Below, in pieces: positions 39,228 to 62,500 of a stretch of 64,000 nt of DNA. The position numbers and the translations under genes were made by a program. Position 1 is the stretch's first letter. Every line of letters begins with the position of its first letter. A model generated the notes under the pieces. It made no database searches, was not told the DNA's origin, and saw nothing but the letters and a program-made list of their open reading frames with translations. The stretch comes from Glandiceps talaboti (taxonomy: Eukaryota; Hemichordata; Enteropneusta; Spengelidae), in NCBI RefSeq assembly GCF_964340395.1, contig NC_135569.1:11492019-11556018 (forward strand), read 5' to 3'.

Positions 39228-40519
39228 CGTACCCGATCTATACAAACGATTGAACGGGACTAGACAGGTACTACTACTATACGTCTGCCACTGCCAGCTG
39301 CCAGTGTTGTTTTGCAGGCTGTCAGCCAAATCTCGTTAAGTACCGTCACTTCTCGCGACATGTCATCGTCAGGTCAGAGGTTAGAGTTAACCACGCAGAT
39401 GCACTTTCTACCGGCGTTTCCGCGGAAATTTGATCAATAGAGGTGTCGAAGACATTTGAAAGAATTTTGTAAGTTGCTATTTATTTTGTAGTTGTAGTGT
39501 ATAATCTTTAGAAACATGGGTATATATTGAGTATGATTTGCGTGGACATTGCCATGTAACTTGTTTTAATTGTGAGATATTGACGAGAAATTTTGACGTG
39601 TGATCGAACCGATCGAGACAACACAGTGAAAAACACATGTTACGCTTCAAGCATTAGCGCTATAGTGGTACGTACTACGAGGTCGTTTTACGGTTAATAC
39701 CACAGCTGCCATGTGACGATCGCAGATATATGTTCAAGCCGTCTTTATTAAAATCGTTCGTCGCAGAGGAATTGGAGCGAGTGCATGGATTGTGAACAGT
39801 GAAAAAATCGGTAAAGAAGGGATTTCGTAATGAGTAGTTTCATAATCGAAGCACTGATATAGAACGAAGGGACTCGGGGAGTTCAAGCTAACGAGGCCGA
39901 GGAGAAAAAAAAACTATGTTCAATATCAGAATGGAACAGAATTCACAAATGTTGAGATCATATATATAATGTAGTAGTACAGTAATTTTTGTTATAAAAG
40001 TCATCCAATTATTCTATTGAGATTTTGAGTTGTAGATAATACTTGCATGAATTATACAAACGTAGTCTATAGCCTAGAGGTTATATGTGACTACAATTTA
40101 CAAATCTCAAGATCTCTCTTGACCCCGTGATCTAGTTCAATGAGATATCATGAACCAAAAGTTGTTCATGCAAACGAGTAAACCCCCTAGTGTATAAGTA
40201 GTGACCTGATATGACAAATGTACCATATTTGGACATTATGTAACTGCCCCCCCCCCCCCCTCCAGATAAAACACTAATTTATTATTGGGCATAATTTTAT
40301 GATATGAATTAATTAATAAATAATACAGACGTGGTGTTACTGATGTGTGTGTGGGTGGGTGGCTTCATTTGAATGTGAAATTTCATCTAAGCACCTCATT
40401 AAGCTGGACATCAGAAGCGGTTCAAAGCTGTGGATAGTCTCTAGATGACACAAATGTGGCATGTAGGACAAAGATTTAGAGTTACTCATTACATTTCTAT
40501 AATGTATTCCTACTAGAGG
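39228..40519. promoter_or_regulatory. Shared head-to-head promoter region
   Basis: The CoA-transferase ATG (minus, 39227) and GMPS ATG (plus, 40520) point away from each other 1.29 kb apart. 39200-39900 is visibly richer in CG dinucleotides than its surroundings (for example CCGGCGTTTCCGCGG near 39411), as in a CpG-type promoter. Both 5' UTRs should be here. CTACTAG at 40511-40517, just before the GMPS ATG, may be the acceptor of a 5'-UTR intron. No TATA box assigned. A poly-C run sits at 40248-40261. Confidence 0.55.
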
Positions 40520-52407
<11,888 letters not shown>

Positions 52408-52438
52408 ATTCAATCCCAAGAATTTCCTTATCTGTTTG

Positions 52439-52490
52439 ACCAGGAACAACTGAAGGGGAATAAATCCAGTACTATGAATTTCCCTTTTGT
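52439..52490 (+). repeat. GMPS: Tandem copy of the GMPS coding end
   Basis: ACCAGGAACAACTGAAGGGG, AATAAATCCAGTA, GAATTTCC repeats sequence from 52383 across the stop codon with period 56. It lies in the 3' UTR. Confidence 0.8.
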
Positions 52491-52744
52491 GTCTAAATGG
52501 ACATTGAAATCTTTAGGAACGTGAATAAACCCTTGAGTAGAAATGGAAACGATTATTGGCACTCATCCAAATTATACTGGCACAGAGCCAAACAATTATG
52601 GCATCATGCCAAATAATGTAGCCTTTCCCAAAAGAAACATTCTGCTCTTCCTTTCATTTACAAATTCATGCCTTCGAATTCCACAAAAGCTTACATTATT
52701 ATTGTTACATAATGAAAGATGATATGCCATGTACTTTATTTTAC

Positions 52745-52750
52745 AATAAA
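52745..52750 (+). terminator. GMPS: GMPS poly(A) signal
   Basis: AATAAA 338 bp after the stop, followed by TTGGTGAAAGTG. A second AATAAA at 53433-53438 could give a longer 3' UTR. Confidence 0.6.
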
Positions 52751-53535
52751 TTGGTGAAAGTGATCAAGAGAAATTAGATATTATTTGAACAGTTACAAAT
52801 TTGAATTTCATAGCAGTCCAACTTGAATAAGGTATTCCCCGATGTGCTTTATATGGGAAGTTTACAGTGTAACTGAAACTCGGAAACACATAAATGATGT
52901 TTTGAAACAAAGTGAGATATTGTTTATGTTTGTGTGTCACATGGCTTTCTTCAAAAGAGAAGTTGATGTCATGTTTTTTTTGGCAGAGGACATTCAGTGA
53001 ACACTTGTCTTGGTGCTTCATTTGCATATATGGTGCTTCATTTGCATATCAGTTCTTTTGTTCCAGTTTTGGCTTTTTTGACCTTCATTAGCATATCGGT
53101 GTATAGTTATAAAGATATATTTTTCCTTTGTTTTGTTTTTTTGACGTCACCCTTTAAGATATCATAGATTGTTTTTCACTTGAAAACCAGGATCGGTTTC
53201 TGAAAGAATACCTCTGCCAGCATTCTGAACATGAATACCCCAGTGTACTAAATGACACATATTAATGTCTTTTTTCATCAGAAATGTTTTCCAACATGAA
53301 TGTCAACGTCCATAACGATGACCCGTACAGTTTTTATGGCTGTACAATACCTCACTAACTTATCACTGCGAAAAACAATGGACAGAAACTAACCTTTTAA
53401 GATATTTCCATGTGTGACTTATTTCAGTATTTAATAAAGTTTTTATTGGTCTACCATTAAGGACTTGTTTTGATTTACATTTCACAGATGCTGCCACATT
53501 TAATAGGGAAAAGTATTAGTGGTGTGACGGATGGG
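52751..53535. other. GMPS downstream region
   Basis: No exon. A 16-bp direct repeat (TGGTGCTTCATTTGCATAT-type) occurs twice at 53011-53050. Confidence 0.4.
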
Positions 53536-53650
53536 GATGTGTGTGTGTATGGGAGGGGATTTGTACTCTGTGTGTGGGAGGGGGATTGTACTCTGTGTGT
53601 GGGAGGGGGATTTGTACTCTGTATGGGAGGGGGATTTGTACTCTGTCGCA
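53536..53650. repeat. 27-30 bp G-rich minisatellite, 4 copies
   Basis: Copies of GGGAGGGGGATTTGTACTCT with GTGTGT spacers. Confidence 0.85.
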
Positions 53651-54114
53651 TGGGGCTGACATTTATTGGATTTATTGGATGCACACTTCATGACTTCATC
53701 TCAAGGTAATAAACACTCATGATATTCAATGTTCATCTAATACATATGTATATCTGCTAAGTCCCATGATGCAATGGTGGACCAGTGTAAAAACAATAGA
53801 GGTAAAATAGAGTTTCAATTTGGTATTTCTTGGCAATTACACAACATTTATGTGATGTGAGATTATGAACCGACTCTCCAGAACCCCAAATTTATGAATA
53901 TACATCTATATTTTAGCATGATGTTTTATACGTTATCAAACAAAGGGCTGCAGAGATGAATAACAAAGTACACATATCAAAGTACACATACACGTTATGA
54001 ACTACAAAATATTTATTGAGCAAATCTGAATGTACAAATTGATTGAAAAATTGAATACTCCCATGGAGTGGTAAGGTTATAGTTGGTGATATTCAGATAA
54101 GTTCTATTTTACTT

Positions 54115-54400
54115 ATTACAGTAATAGTAAGGAAGCACCATCCATGAATGATGTATCTACTGGGGTACTGCCTATCTGAAGTTACTTTTACAGAAATAGT
54201 AAGGAAGTACCACTCATGAATGATGTATCTACTGGGATACTGCCTATCTGAAGTTACTTTTACAGAAATAGTAAGGAAGTACCACTCATGAATGATGTAT
54301 CTACTGGGATACTGCCTATCTGAAGTTACTTTTACAGTAATAGTAAGGAAGTACCACTCATGAATGATGCATCTACTGGGGTACTGCCTATCTGAGGTGA
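54115..54400. repeat. 72-bp tandem repeat, 4 copies
   Basis: AGTAAGGAAGTACCACTCAT and CTACTGGGATACTGCCTATC recur every 72 bp (AGTAAGG at 54127, 54198, 54270, 54342). Confidence 0.9.
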
Positions 54401-54744
54401 TACATCCGGTACTAATATTTTCTATTTACACATTACAATTTGTATTCAGTATAGCAACAGATAAATTACAGAAAATGTACACAAAATGTTATCAAAAGTA
54501 ATATTTCCATGTCTTTCACAAGTGAGGATGACACATAAAAGAGATATCAACATTGTAGTGGTCAGTACAATATTGACAGATCTTATCAGAGTCTAAATAA
54601 CAACATATAACATAGACTGAGACATATTGTGTCACTCCACCCTCATCGGCCTCCTCTCTCCCAACTGATGATTGAGGGCATACTTTACAGACTACATATC
54701 ACAATAGTGACTATACTACATTGTCGGGGGTGTGTCTGCCGTTG

Positions 54745-54985
54745 TAACTTAAGATGTACAATACTCTTGGTGCAAACAGATGTTAGATTTACAATACCCA
54801 TGGCAATGCTGTACTTACAACTAAAACATGCTGTACAATACTCGGGGTGCAAACAGATGTTAGATTTACAATACCCAATGGCAATGCGGTATTTACCAAA
54901 TGTGGTGTACAATAATCGGGTGCAAACAGATGTTAGATTTACAATACCCATGGCATTGCTGTCATGACAACTAAAACATGGTATC
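54745..54985. repeat. ~76-bp tandem repeat, 3 copies
   Basis: GGTGCAAACAGATGTTAGAT, TTACAATACCCATGGCAATG and GCTGTAC recur about every 76 bp. Confidence 0.85.
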
Positions 54986-55342
54986 TCTATTGAACTAGCT
55001 ATGTATAATAGTATGTGACAGTGATATGTTGACTAAAATTCTTCTGTTATTTGTAATTTGTTAATGTTTCTTCGCAAAGTTGAAAAATATCAAAACATCG
55101 TTACTGATACTAAGCCATACAGCCATAGCCATATTCATATTACATATCTAAAACTCTATCATCATAAACAATCCAGGTTTTCATTAGTTTATTATGCAAT
55201 AACAATTATTGCACTATCCTAATGTAGAATTGAACTATCAAAGCTACATGTAGAATTGAAAACATTTATAAAAGTGTAAAACCACCTATAGTGTATGGCT
55301 TATCTGTATATGCAGGTGTACATAACGATTTGTACTTTAGGC

Positions 55343-55410
55343 CGAACGGAAAAAATTGAGTGGTTCCGATTATGCTCAATTTTAGAATAGGTGTGGTAGG
55401 TTGATTTTTA
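55343..55410. mobile_element. Dispersed repeat fragment
   Basis: AAAAAATTGAGTGGTTCCGA, then TGCTCAATTTTAGAATAGGT; same family as 23636, 37447 and 45075-45465. Confidence 0.55.
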
Positions 55411-55982
55411 TTTTTCATATGTGAATGTCTAGTTCAGGTAGTTATGTATTCGCTGATGTGTCATTGCAAAGCTCTGTGTTATCGCGAAGCCCCAAGCTTT
55501 GCAATAATACGTCAACGAATGTATGGTTAGCCCTATGTGATCGATGAGGGTGCACAGTACAAGGATATTCAAGTACAATTAATGCAGTAGATATCGGTAA
55601 ATACAAAACAACCCTTATAGCGATGCAAAGCTCTGAGGACTGTTAGAGTGTCTAACTATACCTATGCTACTATCTTCATCTAACAGAAGACCCCATATAC
55701 CTAAATATTTCAGTTACAGTAAAACATTTCAAACTAAAGCGGCACAGACAGTGTGTGTAGCATTCCAGTTACTTGGATAAAGCCTTAAAGCATTATTGGA
55801 AACAAACAGATGTAGTCAGAAAAATTTGAATTACATGTAAATGTTTTTTTCCATCTTAAGTGTCTAAGCCAGAGCAAAGAGCTGAAATCTAAAAAAACAA
55901 GCACAAAGCAAATGAGATAACAACTCTAGAACCTAGGCTCTGCAGGGGCTTGTAGTTGATTTGGGCTACAATGTATTATAGC

Positions 55983-56233
55983 CAATAGGGAACTTGTAAT
56001 CCAGACTGAGCATGCTCAGTCGCAAAGGACTATGGGATAATCTGAGGTTATTGTATTACCTAATCTGGGGCTACCGATGAAATAAACCTCCCACAATGGT
56101 CAGGGTGACTATGAATTGATCATTTGTGGTTACGAACAATATAACAATATTGTTCATAATACTAATTGATTAACATTTATTATCACATTTCTCATGATGC
56201 AACATTCAACATGGCGGGTTTGCAAGTTCCCTA
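55983..56233. mobile_element. Possible MITE downstream of PPP1R7
   Basis: CCAATAGGGAACTTGTAA (55982) and TTTGCAAGTTCCCTATTTCC (56219) are inverted ends about 250 bp apart; the interior has the palindrome TGAGCATGCTCA. It lies within about 160 bp of the PPP1R7 stop and may be in its 3' UTR. Confidence 0.55.
56176..56181 (-). terminator. PPP1R7: Candidate PPP1R7 poly(A) signal
   Basis: TTTATT on plus reads AATAAA on minus, 210 bp past the stop codon. Weak. Confidence 0.3.
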
Positions 56234-56390
56234 TTTCCTGTTTGTAGTCCAGCTGGAATGGCCTATTCTAGGGTGTAAATTGGGTAATAGTCCATGTTAA
56301 CTACAAGCTGAGAGGCTAGGCTAACAACTGTGTGTTGTAAAAGATATGTAGCATACAAATATATTCCATGCGAGTTTGATAACTCTGTAA

Positions 56391-56564
56391 CTAGCCAACT
56401 AATGTTGCATCAATTTGTTGTATCCATGGCAACGCTAGTTTGATCTTCCTCCTGTATGCTGGATCTTTGTGTATGGGATTCCTCTCCAGATACACTGTCT
56501 CTAGTTTCTTGGCATTCTGTAACTGATCTATGTCGGCCCAATTCTCTATTTTGTTGTCATTGAA
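56391..56564 (-). CDS. PPP1R7: PPP1R7 last exon, LRR cap and stop
   Basis: FNDNKIENWADIDQLQNAKK, LETVYLERNPIHKDPAYRRK, LPWIQQIDATLVG, TAG at 56391-56393. Its 5' edge with acceptor is copied upstream. Confidence 0.96.
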   Translation of the reverse strand, partial: FNDNKIENWADIDQLQNAKKLETVYLERNPIHKDPAYRRKIKLALPWIQQIDATLVG

Positions 56565-59500
56565 CTGTAAACATAAACAAACAACATGTTAGTACAGTCT
56601 GGTCTATGTCGGCCCAATTCTCTATTTTGTTGTCATTCAACTGTAAACATAAACAAACAACATGTTAGTACAGTCTGGTCTATGTCTGCCCAATTCTCTA
56701 TTTTGTTGTCATTGAACTGTAAACATAAACAAACAACGTGTTAGTACAGTCTGGTCTATGTCTGCCCAATTAAAGAAAAATATTGGGGAATAAAATCTAA
56801 TTACTACCAGCCATAGATCAATATCACAATTGCTAACCAAACATTGCAATTTCCATAGTTTGCACATTGTCAATTAGGTGGTAATATACAATACAAGGTT
56901 TCTTCTGTTTGTTATGATGTGTTGGAGGTGACCGGTCCTGAATATCTTTCTCATCTTCTTCACCTTTATCCTCCCCATAGTCTCATAGACAACTCAGGTC
57001 TTCTTCTGACACCCGCATCCTAAATACACCATTTGTCACTAAGAAGCTCGGCGAGCGTTCCTTTTCTTACACTGCTCCTTCAATTTGGAAGTCTTCCCCA
57101 CTATCTTCATCACTCTCACTCTAAGTCTTCCTTCCACTCTGCCCATAAAACTTACCTATTTCAATCTTAACTCTCACTCACTTACACACTTCTCTCTACA
57201 TCCTTCCATGTTTTCACATTGTTTCTCTGTATCCTCTCATTCTGTTAGTAGTTCTGTGTCTGTGTCACAAGCTCTTCGGAGAACAGGCGCATTATAAATT
57301 CCCTTGAATACTATTTTTATTCTTATTATTCAAAGAAGCAATGAGTTTGCAATACATTTAAAGGTTTATATGTATTTAAATCCAATTAACTGTTTATAAA
57401 TCTATCACACAATTCTACTGAACTTACCCAGAATTCCTCTAAATTGACTAAATGGGTGATATTTTCAATCTTCTTAATCCGATTTGCAGCAAGATCCAGT
57501 GTCTGTAGTGCAACCTATATAGATGAAAAGAAGGTAACATGGTCAACATTGCATTAAGTGTAAGGAAGTCTACACTGCATGTAAATGAGCAAATTACAAA
57601 AGCCGACATTAGACCGTGGACGAATGGAGCCTGTTACGAATAGGGAAAGTAATCAACTGAATTGGATTGAAAACACTTGGCACACCATGTTGGAAGTACA
57701 GAGACTTGTATTATATTCCATCATTTGATAACAACAGTTTTATGACCTCTTTACACAATAGTTTACGTTAACAAATTTCCAGTTCCCCTGGCATTTCAGT
57801 ACACATAAAGAGGCCATAAAACTCTATCAAATCATGGTGTGTAATACAAGTTTCTGCTGTTCCAACATCCTGAGCCAAGTGTTATTAATCCAATTCATTT
57901 GTTTACTTTCCCTGTTTGTAACAGGTTCCTTTTGTCCATGGTCTGATGTCAGCAGTTGTAATGGGTTAAATAAAAAGTTGTACAGGCCAAGAAATATTCA
58001 AATTAGAGTGAGATTATATGTGATCAAAGTCTGCTGTCAAATCACAACACCTATTCTAAGAGATGATTGGCAAGTTATTGAGAAGTGTCACTACTTAGTT
58101 GCCCTTCTTGCAATCTCTGTAACACTGGGCACTTCAAAAAGTGGCAGCCAAAGTGACAAATTAGCCGGAAGTACAAGTTAGCGAGACATGGCTTTTGGAG
58201 GGTCCACTGTACTTACATTTTTGTCAAGGTTTTCTATGGTTTCAATACCATTGTCACTGATATAAAGATGCTCCAGACTCTCCAATCCATCCAAACCTTC
58301 TAGCTTTATTATACGATTACTCTAAAAAAAAATAGCAAATATTAACATTATAGCATTTTCTAAAACGAATAGATTGATAGAAACATTTAAATCACTGTTT
58401 TATTGACAGACCAGGTGAACCTTATCAACAACAAGAATAAACGTTTGCAATAAATCAATCTCTATTACTGTACGACTTCCAAGCTGTATGATTCAGAAAA
58501 TGGGTGTGATGTGTTACTTTTCAAAAATATGAAGAATAGGACAGCCATACTTAATTCTATATTTCACATTGCCAAATCAAACCCATATTTCTTTTATCTG
58601 GCAAAATTACATAAAAAAATTTTGCCTTCTATGACAGGATTAGAAAAAAATCACAACATCATTGACCCCACAAGCACATATCTGAGCCAAAACTATCATT
58701 CTTGCTGAAATTTGGGAACTTTGATAAAACAGATGGTTCAAAATTTCCTTCTGTCTTTAATTGTCATTTCTAAGTCATTCAGAATGTTAAAGTATGATTA
58801 TGAACTGAAAATCATATACACAAACAATTACTTAAAAAAAAAAAAATTTAACCGACTGATCAACCCATATTTTTTAAAGCGTTATGATGAGAAACATAGA
58901 ATTAAGTATGGATGGCCATGACAAGTTGGATTATTTTACTGCATCATCTGTACAAACTTACCTGTATACTTAGCACCTTTAATTTCTTCAGATTTTCTAG
59001 ATTTTCTAGTTTAGTAATTTTGTTACGTCCTATGTACAAACTCTCCAGGTTAACAAGGTTGTCCAGGTTTTCTATTTTCTGTATAAAGAGACACAATGAA
59101 AACGGTTAAAATCAACAGTCACTAACATTGCCAAAATCATGGAATAACAATTCTTTAATTTCATGATTTTGATTTTAAATGATGCCATGACTTCAATGTT
59201 ACTTACGAAATCCTTCCAATTACAACACCACTACCAGCTAGACACAAAACTGGGTCTCAGGTGACCAGTTCATATAATTATTGCTATCTACATAGCTGTT
59301 GCTCTGACCCCCACCCCAACCCCAAACTGCAGGGGCTGGTTAGATTTCCAGTTTCTGTTCGTCACTGTTTTGATATACTGTATGATCTTGATAAGTTCTT
59401 TCAGTCCATTGTAAACAGTGTTGATCTTTACAAGGAAACTTTTATTTTCAATAGCTTGTGGATAACAGGGGTAACACAAAAACACAATGTCTAACAGTAA

Positions 59501-62500
59501 CACTCTGAAATGGGTTTACTTAATAATTTATGCATAATAAATATTTATTGATATGACATTTTTTTCACACCTGGGTCATGTATTATAGGATCAAGCATTG
59601 TTAAGTTGACCAGGTGGTCAATATTTTACACCTGGTGTACTTACTCTGAGTTGATTGGATCCTAGTTCAAGCATTGTTAAGTTGACCAGGTGGTCAATAT
59701 TTTACACCTGGTGTGCTTACTCTGAGTTGATTGGATCCTAGTTCAAGCACTGTTCAGTTGACCAGGTGATCAATATTTTACACCTGGTGTACTTACCCTG
59801 AGTTGATTGGATCCTAATTCAAGCATTGTTAAGTTGACCAGATGGCCAATATCTTACACTTGGTGTACTTACCCAGAGTTGATTGGATCCTAGTTCAAGC
59901 ATTTTAAGTTAACCAGGTGGTCAATATTTTACACCTGGTGTACTTACCCTGAGTTGATTGGATCCTAGTTCAAGCATTGTTAAGTTGACCAGGTGGTCAA
60001 TACACCTGGTGTACTTACCCTGAGTTGATTGGATCCTAATTCAAGCATTGTTAAGTTGACCAAGTGGCTAATATTTTCAATCTTCTTGATTCTATTCTGT
60101 ATGAGAAATAACTTTGTCACATTGGTCAATGTGTCCAAATTCTCCATCACCTTGATATGATTAAATGACAAGTCTAGCTGTCTGTAGAATAGAAAGGAAA
60201 CACAAATAAATTATGTTATCATTTAGCCAGCAGACATGTAAGTGTATCACTGGCATTGTAACACTTAAACAAAGACTGACAGCTGCATGGTCCAAAGTAC
60301 TTTCACTGCTGACTAAATAGCCTCATCTACACAGCACTAAAAATTATACCTGAGGCAGGTCTAAGGATAGTTTGAAGCCTGTGTAGACGTAAACGTGTCC
60401 CGAACCTGTCCTGAAACCATCCTGACTTAGGACACCTTTGAGAGGTTTCCTAAAACCCTCCTGACTTTGTCCTATGTACTGTCAGGATGGAATCAGGAGG
60501 GAACGCGCGACATCTACACCGTAACCTTCCTGTGTGTAGACACAAACCAATCCTACCTCAGGTAGGATGACCTATGTGTAGACAGGGCTAATGACTGATA
60601 AAACATACAGGAGAATGGTTTTGTACCTTGTACCTGGATTTTGACATTTCTATTTTATTTTGATGATGTGGAATAACTAGAGAGAAGATCTCACCCTGCT
60701 ACAATTAGCCATCTTATTTTTTAAAGTGGTATGAACAAGTATTACATAATACTTAAAATGAAATTCGATCCAATATGAAAATGTATGAAATTAATATGAA
60801 TTATAGCACATTTTCATATAGTCTTCAGTGATTGGCTTAGATCGTATCATGTGGTATGGACTACTGACCCATACTGACCTCAATTTGCATAAAGGGACAC
60901 AAGTTGCATTCTATTTTCCCTAGGGCAATAGTCATGTAGCATGGAAAACTTATCAGGATTTTCTTTGACTATAGAAAGAATATTTGCTTGTAAATTGATG
61001 TGTTATAAAAATCTTATTGCATGGCCTTATTTGGGTGCTCGTAGACGGCATATTACTCCTTGTGCTGTTACATAACAACAATTTCCCTCAGCTTTCAGCC
61101 CAAGGAAATAGTTGCTACATAACAGCCGTTGTGGTAATAGATGTCTACTAGTGCCCTCACAGTCAGGCTATAAGTGTAAATGAAATCCAGCAGTATATAC
61201 TTACTCTAAGTTGACCAGTGCATCTACGTTTTCAATCTTTGTTATCTGGTTGTCATAGAGATCTAATTCATGCAGTGTGTCTTTGATAGAGTCAAGATTC
61301 TCAATCTTTGTGATTAAGTTTTGACGAAAACAGAGATACTGAAATCAAATGAAAAATATTGTTATCATTACAACAGTGGTTATCTTGGCCTAAGACCATA
61401 CTCCATTTTAAAGGTCAAGTTCTGATAAGAATTGAAACAAAGTTGAGAAAAAAAATGTCTGACAGACCTTTACATGTTTTTTTTTTCATTTCCATGAAAA
61501 AGAGTAAATGTTCCATTTCATTACACAATATTTTGAGACTCAACATATCAATAAAGAAATACCAGGTATTCTGAATATACTGACTTGTAATAACAGTATT
61601 GTTATCTCCATTTATACTTCCATGGCATCAGTGTGCCCTCTAAAGATAGCAAAATTTTGTTGTTGTGAGTCAAAATGAGAAAAACTGGCTTGTGAATCAC
61701 CACATAGTAAGACTAAGAGATAGGGGAACACCAAATTTTGGTGCGCCACTAGAAATTGTGTGTGTCAGTGGTGCATCAAACTGGTTTAGAGGGCACACTA
61801 CATAGCATAAATAATAACATAAATGCACTGTTGCTTATACTTTGAATACCTCTTTTTTTTTCTGTTCCAATGTGTACAACTTGGCTTACATGTAGAATAG
61901 CATGATGCATTTGCACGTTGGAACTTATCATCAGTGAATAGTGCATAATTCTAGACAAGGTGAATTGTGAATTCAAAAGTCAAAATTTAATTTTTAAGGC
62001 CTCACCTCAACTTTCTTGAGTACTTCAAGGTGTTCAATCTTACCAATCCGAAGATGATTCAAATCAACATCCTGTAAGAAAAGACAGTAGATGAAGGCTT
62101 ACTTTAAAACAAAAATGTAACAAGCCTTCAGTCGAAGACATAGGCCCCAACTTTTTGTGCACGATGATTAGAATTTTGACAATTTTAACAGAAATGCTTT
62201 GTTAGATTTCCCAGGAATACAAATGTTTGTAGTGTCAGGTTTTCAGTATAATTAGCAAATAATTTTTGACTGTGTTAAGTGTACAGCTAGATTCCAAACC
62301 CTTTCTCTCTCTTCACCTTGAAAATATTTGTCAAGGTCAAAGGTCATGGTCTCATTAGAAAGTTCATCATTGACAAGGTAAGGGTAGGCACTTGAATGGT
62401 GTCCATAGGTATCAAACGTTTGGAGATAACTGGCAAAATGTGATTTTTATCACAAATATGGCTGCCATTGTGGTTTACAGGTCAAAGTCATGAAATTAAG

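Noticed and set aside
39228-39329. Upstream in-frame ATG of the CoA-transferase (34 more residues)
   Set aside because: Possible, but the downstream ATG has better context and directly begins a presequence-like stretch.
57834-58181. 115-codon plus-strand frame
   Set aside because: No recognisable domain; lies in a PPP1R7 intron on the opposite strand.
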